From Clostridia bacterium (GTDB lineage: Bacteria > Bacillota > Clostridia > Oscillospirales > CAG-382): DNA of 64,000 nt. Made by a program: the position numbers and the translations under genes. Numbering within the stretch: the stretch's first letter is position 1; each line of letters begins with the position of its first letter. The notes below the pieces were generated by a model that had not been told where the DNA came from, ran no database searches, and worked only from the letters and a program-made list of their open reading frames with translations. The stretch is from NCBI GenBank assembly GCA_017560085.1, contig JAFYPA010000064.1:1-64000 (forward strand). The letters run 5' to 3'. Shown here piece by piece: positions 9,344-17,215 of this stretch.

Positions 9344-9381
9344 CGGAGAGCCTCGCAAAATGGGACTCTCCGCTTTGTTTT
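9344..9381 (+). terminator. Rho-independent terminator of the beta-helix gene
   Basis: CGGAGAG pairs with CTCTCCG around a 15-base loop, followed by a T-rich tail. Confidence 0.7.
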
Positions 9382-9387
9382 CAATAA

Positions 9388-9503
9388 GGGGCTTGCCCCG
9401 TCATTCAACGTGGCAAGAGGCAGCAAGGCTGCCTGTCAATCGGTGGGGGATTGTATCCCACACCGACTGAGGAAATGGAACCCGCCGCCTATAGAGGCGG
9501 GGG
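9388..9503 (+). mobile_element. Four-hairpin element resembling a solo TnpB/IS605-family right end (omegaRNA-like)
   Basis: Four hairpins lie back to back: GGGG/CCCC (9388-9399), GGCAGC/GCTGCC (9419-9433), TCGGTG-GGGAT with ATCCC-CACCGA (9440-9466) and CCGCCT-atag-AGGCGG extended by CCC/GGG (9481-9503), ending near CATCTTGCTCACG. This order, with a GAGGAA-type linker before the last stem, recalls the guide-RNA scaffold and right end of TnpB transposons, where the RNA overlaps the end of tnpB. The plus-strand frame reads RKWNPPPIEAGDILLT across it, like a TnpB tail. No tnpB or tnpA is present. The assignment is from memory of the families and uncertain. Confidence 0.45.
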
Positions 9504-9528
9504 ACATCTTGCTCACGTTATATTCTTG

Positions 9529-10284
9529 TTACGATTGTCGGACGACAGTTACTTTATCTCCGGCGCAGGGAAAATCCTCGGGCAAATCGGCATCCGTTAT
9601 GATAAAATCAACCTTGTCCGTGTCCGAAAGTACAAAAGCCGAGGTCTTTCCGAATTTTGTTTCATCGCACATAAAGACCTTTACACGGCTGCTTTTAAGC
9701 ATTACTCTTCGAAGTGAATTTTCCGCCTCGGAATAGTCGGATATTACACCGTCAAGGGACAGGGCACTTGAGGAAAAGAACATTATATCCGCATTGAAGC
9801 CTCTAATGAATTCCTCGGCGGAGAAGCCCGCAAATGCTCCCGATTCGGGGATGAGGCGACCGCCCGTGCAGTAGGTGCGGATGTTCTTTTTTGACAGTAT
9901 ATCGCAGACGGACATACTGTTTGTTACAACCGTGAGATTCATATTCTCGGAAAGAAGTCCCGCTATTCCCTGTGCGGTGGTTGAGCCGTCTATGAAAATT
10001 ACGTTGTTTTCCTTTATGAGCTTTACCGCCTCACGGCACATATTCAGCTTTTCCGCATGCTTTTTCCCTCGGCGAAAGCCTATCGGGACATCGGCTTCAC
10101 CCTCGCTTTTAATGATGGCTCCGCCGTGGCTTCGGGTTATTCTGCCGTCTTTTTCGAGGATGGCAAGGTCTCGTCTTATTGTGGGACGGCTGAAATAAAG
10201 TATTTCGGACAGCTTTTCCACCGTTACGAATTTTTCCTTTTGGAGAATTTCGCATATTTTTATAAGTCTTTCGTCCTTCAGCAT
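9529..10284 (-). CDS. DeoR family transcriptional regulator
   Basis: A 251-residue repressor. Residues about 1-55 are the DeoR winged helix (EKLSEILYFSRPTIRRDLAI, then GRITRSHGGA). Residues about 70-235 are the sugar-phosphate-binding DeoRC domain with the phosphate loop DGSTTAQGIAGLL and the TNSMSV and TGGRLIPES segments. The ATG at 10284 sits behind AAGGAGG; an in-frame TTG at 10323 has no ribosome site. It is divergent from the HAD/G1P dehydrogenase/GDPD operon and is its likely repressor, probably responding to a phosphorylated intermediate of that pathway (inference). The stop abuts the hairpin element. Confidence 0.9.
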   Translation of the reverse strand: MLKDERLIKICEILQKEKFVTVEKLSEILYFSRPTIRRDLAILEKDGRITRSHGGAIIKSEGEADVPIGFRRGKKHAEKLNMCREAVKLIKENNVIFIDGSTTAQGIAGLLSENMNLTVVTNSMSVCDILSKKNIRTYCTGGRLIPESGAFAGFSAEEFIRGFNADIMFFSSSALSLDGVISDYSEAENSLRRVMLKSSRVKVFMCDETKFGKTSAFVLSDTDKVDFIITDADLPEDFPCAGDKVTVVRQS

Positions 10285-10338
10285 ATTCGGGTGCCTCCTT
10301 GAGCGAATTTGAGCATTTATCAATTACACCGCCGGCAC

Positions 10339-10367
10339 TTGATTTTTTTCGCTCATTATGTTATTAT
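10339..10367 (+). promoter_or_regulatory. Promoter of the HAD/araM/GDPD operon
   Basis: TTGATT, 17 bases, TATTAT, in the divergent spacer opposite the DeoR gene. Confidence 0.65.
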
Positions 10368-10420
10368 TGTAGCATAACAAGCTTATCTTGTCAACAGGAA
10401 AGGATTAACATCAAAAAATT

Positions 10421-11137
10421 ATGATAAAGCTTATAGCATTTGACCTTGACGGTACACTTACACAGCACAGAACTCCCATTGACGAAAGGAACACTGAGGT
10501 GCTTCGCCGTCTTTCGGAAAAGTACAGACTTCTTATGATAGGTGCGGGAGTCTGCGAGAGAATTTTCAAGCAGCTGAACTTCTTCCCCATCGACATTATC
10601 GGAAACTATGGTATGCAATATGCGAAATACAACGCCGAAACAAAGTCGCTTGACCTTGTGAGAAACGACGGCGGTGTATGCAAGGACAAGGAGCCTATCG
10701 AGGAAAAGGCTTGGTTTATCCGTAAGAAGCACGGCTTTACCGAGTTCAGAGGTGACAATATGGAGTATCATCCCTCGGGATGTCTTACGCTTCCGCTTCT
10801 CGGAACAAAGGCGATTCAGGAGGACAAGCTTGCCTTTGACCCTGACAGAAAAAAGAGACGCGCTTTTTACGATGAGGTCTGCGGACTTTTCTCCGATTAC
10901 AATGTATTCGTAGGCGGCTCGTCATCCTTTGATATGGCGCCCAAGCCCTTCAACAAGTATTATGCTCTTGACCTTTACTGCCGTGAGATGGGACTTTCCC
11001 ACGATGAGGTTGTTTATGTCGGTGACGACTACGGCATAGGCGGTAACGATGAGAGCGTTTACAAGTCGGATTTTACATTTGTAACCATTGACGACTACAC
11101 AAAGCTTTCGGAAGTTATGAAGCCCTATCTTGATTAA
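10421..11137 (+). CDS. HAD-superfamily (type IIB) phosphatase, phosphomannomutase-like
   Basis: 238 residues. Motif I is FDLDGTLT at residues 7-14 (both catalytic Asp), and the acidic motif IV reads VYVGDDYGIGGNDES near residue 205; GGND in this place is characteristic of eukaryotic-type phosphomannomutases, so a mutase or a sugar-phosphate phosphatase are both possible. The cap lies at about residues 85-180. The ribosome site (AGGAAAGG) is unusually far from the ATG at 10421. It is the first gene of a three-gene operon with G1P dehydrogenase 12 bases downstream, which hints at dephosphorylation of glycerol phosphate or a sugar phosphate. Confidence 0.85.
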   Translation: MIKLIAFDLDGTLTQHRTPIDERNTEVLRRLSEKYRLLMIGAGVCERIFKQLNFFPIDIIGNYGMQYAKYNAETKSLDLVRNDGGVCKDKEPIEEKAWFIRKKHGFTEFRGDNMEYHPSGCLTLPLLGTKAIQEDKLAFDPDRKKRRAFYDEVCGLFSDYNVFVGGSSSFDMAPKPFNKYYALDLYCREMGLSHDEVVYVGDDYGIGGNDESVYKSDFTFVTIDDYTKLSEVMKPYLD

Positions 11138-11149
11138 GGAGGTTTTATT

Positions 11150-12412
11150 ATGGACATCAAATCCTTACTTTGCACAAAAACAGACTGCGAATGCGGTAAC
11201 ATTCACTCCTGTGATATTGAAAATGTAATTATCGGCAAGAATGCAATTAAAAGACTTACGGACGAAGATATCTGCGGTAAGTACGACAGAATTCTTCTTA
11301 TCTGCGACAGCAACACATACAAGGCGGCGGGCGAAAGAGTACAGGCTCTTCTCGGTGACAAGGTTGAATCGCTTCTTATATATGAGTCGGAGGGATTCCT
11401 TGTACCCAACGAGGAAAGTGTTGAAATTGCCGAGTCAAGGCTTACGGACAAGACACAGCTTATTGTGGGTGTCGGCTCGGGCGTTATAAACGACATATGC
11501 AAGTATGTGAGCTTCGGAAAGGGTCTTCCCTACTACATTGTTGCAACTGCTCCCTCTATGGACGGCTATGCGTCAAAGGGTGCGGCTATGCTTATGAGCG
11601 GTATGAAGATTACATACAACACTCACGTTCCGAAGTGTATTATCGGTGACACGGATGTGCTTCGCAATGCTCCTCTTGAGATGATAAAGTCGGGCTACGG
11701 TGACATTATAGGTAAGTTCAGCTGTCTTAATGACTGGAGGCTTTCAAGCGTTGTCAACGGTGAGCCTGTGTGCGAGTATATTTACAAGCTTACCTATGAC
11801 ACAGCTCTCGGAATGTCAAAGATGGGCAAGGCTGTTATTTCAAGGACAGAAGAAAGCATTGAGTACCTTATGAATGCGCTTGTTATAGTCGGAATTGCTA
11901 TGGCTTATATGGGTAACTCAAGACCTGCTTCGGGCAGTGAGCATCATCTTTCGCACTATTTCGAGGTTGTGGGACTTTTAAGAAACGAGCCTTATTTCTG
12001 TCACGGCACGGACGTTGCTTATTCTATGTACGAGGTACAGAGGATGCGTGAAAAAATTCTTGCTCTTCCCTCTCCCAAAGCTAAAAAATTCGACCGTGAG
12101 GTATGGGAGAAGGATATCCGCAGAATATACGGCACAAGTGCGGATGAAGTAGTAAAGCTTCAGGAAAAGCTCGGCTGGATATATGAGGACAAGCTTCCCG
12201 TATATACCGAAAAGTGGGAGGAAATAAAGAAGGTTCTTTCCGAAACTCCGTCGCTTTCCGAAACGGAGAAGATGCTTTCGGATGCGCTTCTTCCCCTTGA
12301 CGATTTTTATAAGATGTACAACAGCGAAAAGCTTGCGGATGCGCAAAACTACGCCAAAGAGCTTAAGGACAGATACACCGTTCTCTGGCTGTATTCCGCT
12401 CTTGAAATTTAA
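11150..12412 (+). CDS. araM: sn-Glycerol-1-phosphate dehydrogenase (AraM/EgsA type)
   Basis: A 420-residue iron-containing-alcohol-dehydrogenase-fold enzyme that interconverts dihydroxyacetone phosphate and sn-glycerol 1-phosphate with NAD(P)H. Visible marks are the NAD loop VGVGSGVINDICKY, the segment ATAPSMDGYASKGAA, GYGDIIGKFSCLNDW (metal-ligand Asp), and the later metal histidines in SGSEHHLSHYFE and CHGTDVAYSMY. The length matches bacterial AraM rather than the shorter archaeal enzyme. The ribosome site is GGAGG. It lies 12 bases after the HAD gene and 23 before a GDPD. In Bacillus AraM feeds heptaprenylglyceryl phosphate; here the context looks like glycerophosphodiester metabolism. Confidence 0.92.
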   Translation: MDIKSLLCTKTDCECGNIHSCDIENVIIGKNAIKRLTDEDICGKYDRILLICDSNTYKAAGERVQALLGDKVESLLIYESEGFLVPNEESVEIAESRLTDKTQLIVGVGSGVINDICKYVSFGKGLPYYIVATAPSMDGYASKGAAMLMSGMKITYNTHVPKCIIGDTDVLRNAPLEMIKSGYGDIIGKFSCLNDWRLSSVVNGEPVCEYIYKLTYDTALGMSKMGKAVISRTEESIEYLMNALVIVGIAMAYMGNSRPASGSEHHLSHYFEVVGLLRNEPYFCHGTDVAYSMYEVQRMREKILALPSPKAKKFDREVWEKDIRRIYGTSADEVVKLQEKLGWIYEDKLPVYTEKWEEIKKVLSETPSLSETEKMLSDALLPLDDFYKMYNSEKLADAQNYAKELKDRYTVLWLYSALEI

Positions 12413-12435
12413 ATATATTATCGGAGGATAAAGAT

Positions 12436-13206
12436 ATGGAGCTCAACTTTCCTTACAGAATGATGGTTGCGGGACACAAGGGCAACTGCGTTAAATTCTG
12501 CGAAAACACAATGCCCGCATTCCGTGCGGCGGTAGAGGACGGCGCGGATATGATTGAATGTGATGTACGCCTCACAAAAGACCTTGTACCGATTCTAATG
12601 CACGATGAAACTCTTGAGAGAACAACACTCGGAAGCGGTGCGGTGCGTGATATGACATATGATGAAATTCTGCAGATAAACACCAAAAGATGCACACAGG
12701 ACAATCCCATAAAAGTCCCTACTCTTGAGGATTTGCTTATTCTTCTCTCGGAAAACAATGTGATGCTCAACCTTGAAATCAAGGAGTACTACAGAGGCGG
12801 AGAGAACAAGGAAAGATGCGAGATTTGCTGTGACAAGTGCGTGGAGCTTGTAGAAAAGTACGGTATGGGCGACAAGATGGTATTCAACAGCTTTGATGCA
12901 TATGTTCTTGAATACATTGAGGAAAAGCATCCGAAGAAATATCTTCACCACGGCTTCTATCCGTACACGATAATGGGCAACGTAAAGCGCAATCCCGACG
13001 AGTATCTTTTCTGTGCCTGCATATTCGACGACGGAAACAAGGAGCTTTACGACCAGCTTATTGCGAAGGGGATTCAGCCCTGGGTAGGTGCGGGCGTAAA
13101 GACGAAGGAGCATCTTGCAAAGTGTATTGAGCTTGGGGCAAGGCTTGTGACTACAGATAATGCGGAGAGTACGCTTGCACAGCTTTCGGAGCTTGGTATA
13201 AGATAA
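12436..13206 (+). CDS. Glycerophosphodiester phosphodiesterase
   Basis: A 256-residue TIM-barrel enzyme cutting glycerophosphodiesters to glycerol phosphate and an alcohol. Motifs in order are AGHKGNCVKFCENTMPAF (catalytic His, Glu-Asn), DMIECDVRLTKD (metal Glu and Asp), LMHDETLERTT (second catalytic His) and LNLEIKEYY (metal Glu). The usual H-R-G is HKG, and Arg to Lys is a mild substitution. No signal peptide, so cytoplasmic. It is the last gene of the operon with a HAD phosphatase and G1P dehydrogenase, suggesting use of a glycerol-phosphate-containing diester. A second GDPD lies at 34665. Confidence 0.92.
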   Translation: MELNFPYRMMVAGHKGNCVKFCENTMPAFRAAVEDGADMIECDVRLTKDLVPILMHDETLERTTLGSGAVRDMTYDEILQINTKRCTQDNPIKVPTLEDLLILLSENNVMLNLEIKEYYRGGENKERCEICCDKCVELVEKYGMGDKMVFNSFDAYVLEYIEEKHPKKYLHHGFYPYTIMGNVKRNPDEYLFCACIFDDGNKELYDQLIAKGIQPWVGAGVKTKEHLAKCIELGARLVTTDNAESTLAQLSELGIR

Positions 13207-13221
13207 ACGAATATAAAAAAT

Positions 13222-13254
13222 CAATTCCCACTCTCTTGCCGAGGGTGGGAATTG
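13222..13254 (-). terminator. Terminator of the M23 peptidase gene
   Basis: A 14-base arm CAATTCCCACTCTC pairs with GAGGGTGGGAATTG around ttgcc. The T run follows on the minus strand. It also lies just after the GDPD stop on the plus strand. Confidence 0.75.
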
Positions 13255-13275
13255 TCAATATATCCCGTGGATATA

Positions 13276-14661
13276 TTATCTCCTTGTAATGTAGTCGTAT
13301 GGATTAAGTGTTGGCTTGGAAAGGCTTCCGTAGTCCATATTGGAGTTTCTCACCTCATAGTGGAGGTGCGGTCCTGTTGAGTTGCCTGTAGAGCCTACTG
13401 TGCCTATCTGCTGACCTGCACAGACCGTTTGATTTACGCTTACAGCAAAGCTGTTAAGGTGTGCATAATAGATGTACACGGTCTTACCCTTGACTGTGCT
13501 CTTTATGATTATGTACTTGCCGTAGCTTGAGCCTCCGAGATCCTTTACTCTTTCAACGACACCCGAATGGGAAGCAAGAACGGGAGTGCCGACGGGAGCG
13601 GAAATGTCTGTACCGCTGTGATAGCTACCGTTGGAGTAGCGAGGCCAGTTGTTCTTGTCTGTTCCGCCGTTGCCTCCTACAGGCCATACACCTATATCAT
13701 AGACGAGCTTCAGTGTAAAGCTCTGATTGTATGCGCTGCTTGTCCAGAGATTGATTCTTGTGCCTGCAGCTGTTCTGCCCGAATCTACATCAATATACAG
13801 AGAGCTTGCCGCAACGTTCCTGAAGCGGACATAGCCGTTAAGGTACTCCATTCGCCAGAGGGATGCCGTGTCGTTGATGTTGGAGGGGTGGATGATTACC
13901 TGTCTGCCCTTGGTTGCCGCACTTCCGTAGAGGGCGTTGAGTGCCGCATCGGAGCGATAGAGAGGCGTGAAGTAGAAGGCATCGTACCTGGAGTTGTATC
14001 TTGCCACCCACCTTTCGTTGTCTTCTCCGTTGAGTCTGTCCTGAACTATATTACCGATTCCGTTCTGGGGACGGAATTGAACATTCAAGCCTACTCCGGT
14101 GTTTCTGAATTCAAGCTCATAGACACCGCCGTCAACTATGTGAGGTACGAACTTCCACTTCGCAGATGCACCGTAGTGACTCTGCCACATATGGATTCGG
14201 CTTCCGTTGAAGCGACGGTTGTTGTCAAGGTCGATTACCTTGTTGCCGATTCTGTTGATGATTCTGTAGTTACCGTTACCGCAGTCCTCGAACTTGAAGT
14301 GACAAGCCGCCGTGCCGTCGTCACGGTACATCCAGAGTCTTGTGCCGTTGTTGTTGCTTCCGCCCTCGACATTAAGGCATAGTCCCGAGCCCTTGCTCTT
14401 TATGGTGTACCAGCCGTTGGAGAGCTTCTTGATTTCGAATATCTGTGCAGGATTATTGTATGAGCGCTTATAAAGCTGGGTATAGGTCATTTCCGCACCC
14501 GAGCCACCGCATACGTCGATGGCGTAGCTTATGTCGTCGGAGGGGCAGATATAGTAGTAGCCTTCGTTAAGGGATACCGCAAGGGAGGATATGCTGAGAA
14601 CCACGAGTGTTACAGTCGCGAATACCGCTGCAACGAGTAATTTAACAAGTTTGTTTTTCAT
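13276..14661 (-). CDS. Secreted M23 endopeptidase with ricin-type lectin repeats
   Basis: 461 residues. Residues 1-30 are a signal peptide (KLLVAAVFATVTLVVLS, cleavage near LAVS). Residues about 33-320 read as two beta-trefoil lectin domains (GLCLNVEGGSNNNGTRLWMY, KVIDLDNNRRFNGSRIHMWQ, LYIDVDSGRTAAGTRINLW). Residues about 330-461 are a LytM/M23 zinc peptidase with ligands in HSGTDISAP and HLHYEVR and the YYAHL motif. M23 enzymes cut peptidoglycan cross-bridges, and the lectin part could anchor the enzyme to wall or host glycans. The ribosome site is AAGGAG. It is monocistronic. The combination is uncommon but reported. Confidence 0.92.
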   Translation of the reverse strand: MKNKLVKLLVAAVFATVTLVVLSISSLAVSLNEGYYYICPSDDISYAIDVCGGSGAEMTYTQLYKRSYNNPAQIFEIKKLSNGWYTIKSKGSGLCLNVEGGSNNNGTRLWMYRDDGTAACHFKFEDCGNGNYRIINRIGNKVIDLDNNRRFNGSRIHMWQSHYGASAKWKFVPHIVDGGVYELEFRNTGVGLNVQFRPQNGIGNIVQDRLNGEDNERWVARYNSRYDAFYFTPLYRSDAALNALYGSAATKGRQVIIHPSNINDTASLWRMEYLNGYVRFRNVAASSLYIDVDSGRTAAGTRINLWTSSAYNQSFTLKLVYDIGVWPVGGNGGTDKNNWPRYSNGSYHSGTDISAPVGTPVLASHSGVVERVKDLGGSSYGKYIIIKSTVKGKTVYIYYAHLNSFAVSVNQTVCAGQQIGTVGSTGNSTGPHLHYEVRNSNMDYGSLSKPTLNPYDYITRR

Positions 14662-14835
14662 TTTTCTTTCTCCTTATATATTGTAGTCGGGACGGTTGCG
14701 TTTTTTCTTTGGGAAATTCCATTCTACCGGTCTCTTGCAAAATAAACAGGCTTTTTCAAGTCCTTCACCTCCTTGCTTTTAATATATTTATTCTTTTTCA
14801 CCGCACGGATACGCAGGGACTATAGCAACAAGCAC
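14662..14835. other. Leader region upstream of the M23 gene
   Basis: On the minus strand this spacer has AAGGAGG followed seven bases later by a TTG that opens an 11-codon frame, MKKPVYFARDR, ending at TAG (about 14752-14717). It could be a leader peptide or chance. I found no convincing riboswitch (a ydaO-type c-di-AMP switch was looked for) and no clear -35/-10 pair for the M23 gene. Confidence 0.25.
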
Positions 14836-14864
14836 TTGACATTGTCGTTAATTTATTGTATAAT
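14836..14864 (+). promoter_or_regulatory. Promoter of the activase gene
   Basis: TTGACA, 17 bases, TATAAT; 40 bases before the start codon. Confidence 0.85.
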
Positions 14865-14904
14865 CCTTGAGTAAACAATTCACTTTCGGAAGCGGGAAAC
14901 AAAA

Positions 14905-15771
14905 ATGAGCGAAATTAAAGGAACAGTATTTGATATAAAGGAATTTGCCGTACACGACGGTCCCGGAATGAGGGTTACCGTCTTTATGAAGGGATGTCCT
15001 CTGCGTTGCATCTGGTGTCACAATCCCGAGGGGCTTTCAAGTGAGCCTCAGCTTGTTAAGAATGAGGAGAAGTGTGTTCACTGCGGAAACTGTGAAAGAT
15101 GCTTCCCCTGCTCTCACGAGGAGTGTCAGCCCTACGGAATCTGCACCAAGGTATGCCCTCTTAACATTCTTAAGATTTCGGGAACGAAGTACACTCCCGA
15201 GGCACTTGTCGAGCGTCTTAAGAGATATAAGGTATTTTTCACACGGGGCGGCGGAATCACTTTTTCCGGCGGTGAGCCTACGATGCAGGGTGAATTTGTT
15301 CTCCAATGCATGAAGCTTCTTCACAAGGAAGGAATCAACACGGGAATTGAGACAAGCGCATTCTGCAACAAAAGGCTGTTTGCCGAAATCATTGCCGAGA
15401 CGGATGATATTTACATTGACCTTAAGGAGATTGACTCGGAAAAGCACAAGGCAGTCACGGGTGTCCCCAACGAGGTAATTCTTGAAAACATCAGAGCCGT
15501 GGGCGAAACCGGAAGATTTTTCACAATCCGTATGCCGATTATTCCCGGCATCAACGACAGCGACGAGGAGCTTTCCGCGGCGGCTGAATTTCTTCTGCCG
15601 TACAAGGACAGAATAAAGGTTGAGCTTCTGCCGTACAACACTCTCACGGGAGCCAAGTACAAGCTTGTGGGAATGAAGTACCTCCCCGACTTTGACGAGA
15701 AGGCAAAGCCGAACACAAACGTTGAGATTTTCAAATCCCTCGGCTTTGACTGTGTAACGTACAAGCACTGA
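14905..15771 (+). CDS. Glycyl-radical-enzyme activating enzyme (PflA-like radical SAM)
   Basis: 288 residues. The radical-SAM cysteine triad is CPLRCIWC at residues 31-38 inside the family signature HDGPGMRVTVFMKGCP. An inserted ferredoxin-like domain follows (CVHCGNCERC, then CSHEECQPYGICTKVCP), expected to hold two more [4Fe-4S] clusters, as in activases of dehydratase-type glycyl-radical enzymes rather than plain PflA. FSGGEPTMQ binds SAM. It generates the glycyl radical on a partner enzyme. It has its own promoter and terminator and no partner gene beside it; the only glycyl-radical enzyme in the window is at 49998-51947. Confidence 0.92.
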   Translation: MSEIKGTVFDIKEFAVHDGPGMRVTVFMKGCPLRCIWCHNPEGLSSEPQLVKNEEKCVHCGNCERCFPCSHEECQPYGICTKVCPLNILKISGTKYTPEALVERLKRYKVFFTRGGGITFSGGEPTMQGEFVLQCMKLLHKEGINTGIETSAFCNKRLFAEIIAETDDIYIDLKEIDSEKHKAVTGVPNEVILENIRAVGETGRFFTIRMPIIPGINDSDEELSAAAEFLLPYKDRIKVELLPYNTLTGAKYKLVGMKYLPDFDEKAKPNTNVEIFKSLGFDCVTYKH

Positions 15772-15781
15772 CCCTTATTTT

Positions 15782-15820
15782 ACGGTGCGACGGTGGTTTT
15801 CGCTGTCGCGCCGTTCTTTT
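15782..15820 (+). terminator. Terminator of the activase gene
   Basis: ACGGTGCGAC pairs with GTCGCGCCGT (one G-T pair), followed by TTCTTTTCTT. Confidence 0.8.
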
Positions 15821-15947
15821 CTTGACTGTATCTATAATATACACTTTAATTTTCGGTGCGTTTTTTGGGGGTATTTGGTTTTTACGAGTATCAATCGGAT
15901 TATTTTTCGTTGATTTTGTTAAAAAACAAAAAAATGCAAAAAAGCAC

Positions 15948-15976
15948 TTGACAAACAGGAAAAAATGTGGTATTAT
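15948..15976 (+). promoter_or_regulatory. tRNA promoter
   Basis: TTGACA, 17 bases, TATTAT; 38 bases upstream of the first tRNA-Ser. Confidence 0.85.
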
Positions 15977-16014
15977 ATTTTCGTTGTCAACAAGAGAGTT
16001 GATAAAAACCATTC

Positions 16015-16103
16015 GGAGAGGTATCGAAGTGGTCATAACGAGGCGGTCTTGAAAACCGTTTGTCCGCAAGGGCGCGTGGGTTCGAATCCCACCCTCTCCG
16101 CCA
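16015..16103 (+). tRNA. tRNA-Ser (anticodon TGA)
   Basis: Acceptor GGAGAGG (16015-16021) pairs with CCTCTCC (16093-16099), followed by discriminator G and an encoded CCA. The anticodon loop CTTGAAA reads TGA, the T loop is GGTTCGAATCC, and the long variable arm (TGTCCGCAAGGGCGC) is typical of tRNA-Ser. Confidence 0.97.
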
Positions 16104-16150
16104 CTTTTATTTAATCTCCCAAATTGAATACAGTTTTTGATTTTCACTAT

Positions 16151-16240
16151 GCAGAAGTACTCAAGTGGTGAAGAGGCGCCCCTGCTAAGGGTGTAGGTCG
16201 GGCAACCGGCGCGAGAGTTCAAATCTCTCCTTCTGCGCCA
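16151..16240 (+). tRNA. tRNA-Ser (anticodon GCT)
   Basis: Acceptor GCAGAAG pairs with CTTCTGC (16230-16236), followed by G and an encoded CCA. The anticodon is GCT within CTGCTAA, and there is a long variable arm (GGTCGGGCAACCGGC). It probably shares the promoter of the preceding tRNA-Ser, 47 bases upstream. Confidence 0.97.
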
Positions 16241-16244
16241 TATT

Positions 16245-16277
16245 ATAACCCTAACTTTGATAAAAAGTTGGGGTTAT
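16245..16277 (+). terminator. Terminator of the tRNA pair
   Basis: ATAACCCTAACTT pairs with AAGTTGGGGTTAT (12 of 13) around tgataaa, followed by TTCCTTTG. Confidence 0.75.
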
Positions 16278-16374
16278 TTCCTTTGTCGTCCTTTTTATGG
16301 GACAGATAATGTGATATAATATATATGATAAGAGAAATATAATTGTCAGAGTTCGTTAAAAAAGGTAAGTGAAA

Positions 16375-17205
16375 ATGGTAAATATTTGTTTTAGTGACAT
16401 TACATATCAATATTTAAGAGAAGCAAACTACATTTCCGAAGAAAAGAACGCCGGTATCGATTTTAAAAAGATTTTTTCAATCAATCTTCAACTTGATAAC
16501 GGCAAAATATCCGATAATGGGCTTGGAGATGAAAGACTTGATTTTATAAAAAAATTCCATATCGGATATATATTTGGAGAAGAAACTCCTGCCACATATG
16601 ATGGGGGGTTCAAACGTTATATTCGTGTAGTGGAAAACTTAAAAGTTTTAATAAAAAATTGTGAAGCTTTCAGAATATGGTATACTGAAGATAATAATGA
16701 ATATTGCACCTTCTGTTGGTTAATTTCGTTATTTGAACAACTTAATGCCCAAAACAATATTTATGTTGTCAGGTTGCCTTCTGAACACTCTTCCGGCGGA
16801 AAATATGAAAGAAGGTATAACTCAGCGTGCTTTATGCCGGAAGAATTGTTAGAACTTGCTTCTACAGAAGTGCTTTTGTCTGAAACACGCAAAGAATTTT
16901 ATGTTAAACAATGGATAAGAGCTAGAGAAGAAAATTCAAATTTGAGAGTCGTACTGTATGGCAATATTGTAAGTGTCAATGAAGATTTTTACGATTCAGC
17001 CATTGTGATTGAAGCAAACAAATATGATGGTATCATAAATGAAGCACAGCTTGTTGGTAATTGTGCATCAAAAATCGGTTTGAACGATATATTTTTAGGG
17101 AAGCGGATTGAGCATATGATAGAAAAAGGTCTTTTTGAAGTAGTTAGCCTGCCTACAATAAGTACACCTTTTTATTGTAAAAAAATCAGAAAGAAAATTC
17201 AATAA
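16375..17205 (+). CDS. DUF1835/DUF3658-like protein
   Basis: 276 residues, function unknown. The N-terminal half (NICFSDITYQYLREA, then IWYTEDNNEYCTFCWLISLF) resembles DUF1835. The C-terminal half (QWIRAREENSNLRVVLYGNI, SVNEDFYDSAIV, RIEHMIEKGLFEVV) resembles DUF3658. The ATG at 16375 is eight bases after AAGGT; a GTG at 16369 is less likely. Its codons are far more AT-rich than those of its neighbours, and it lies between a tRNA-Ser gene and structured repeats, both signs of recent acquisition. No partner gene is apparent. Confidence 0.7.
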   Translation: MVNICFSDITYQYLREANYISEEKNAGIDFKKIFSINLQLDNGKISDNGLGDERLDFIKKFHIGYIFGEETPATYDGGFKRYIRVVENLKVLIKNCEAFRIWYTEDNNEYCTFCWLISLFEQLNAQNNIYVVRLPSEHSSGGKYERRYNSACFMPEELLELASTEVLLSETRKEFYVKQWIRAREENSNLRVVLYGNIVSVNEDFYDSAIVIEANKYDGIINEAQLVGNCASKIGLNDIFLGKRIEHMIEKGLFEVVSLPTISTPFYCKKIRKKIQ

Positions 17206-17215
17206 AATTTGCAAA

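Noticed and set aside
13567-14382. 271-codon open frame opposite the M23 gene
   Set aside because: No ribosome site; the opposite strand has an unambiguous secreted peptidase.
14662-14835. ydaO-type c-di-AMP riboswitch before the wall peptidase
   Set aside because: The expected conserved core could not be found on the minus strand.
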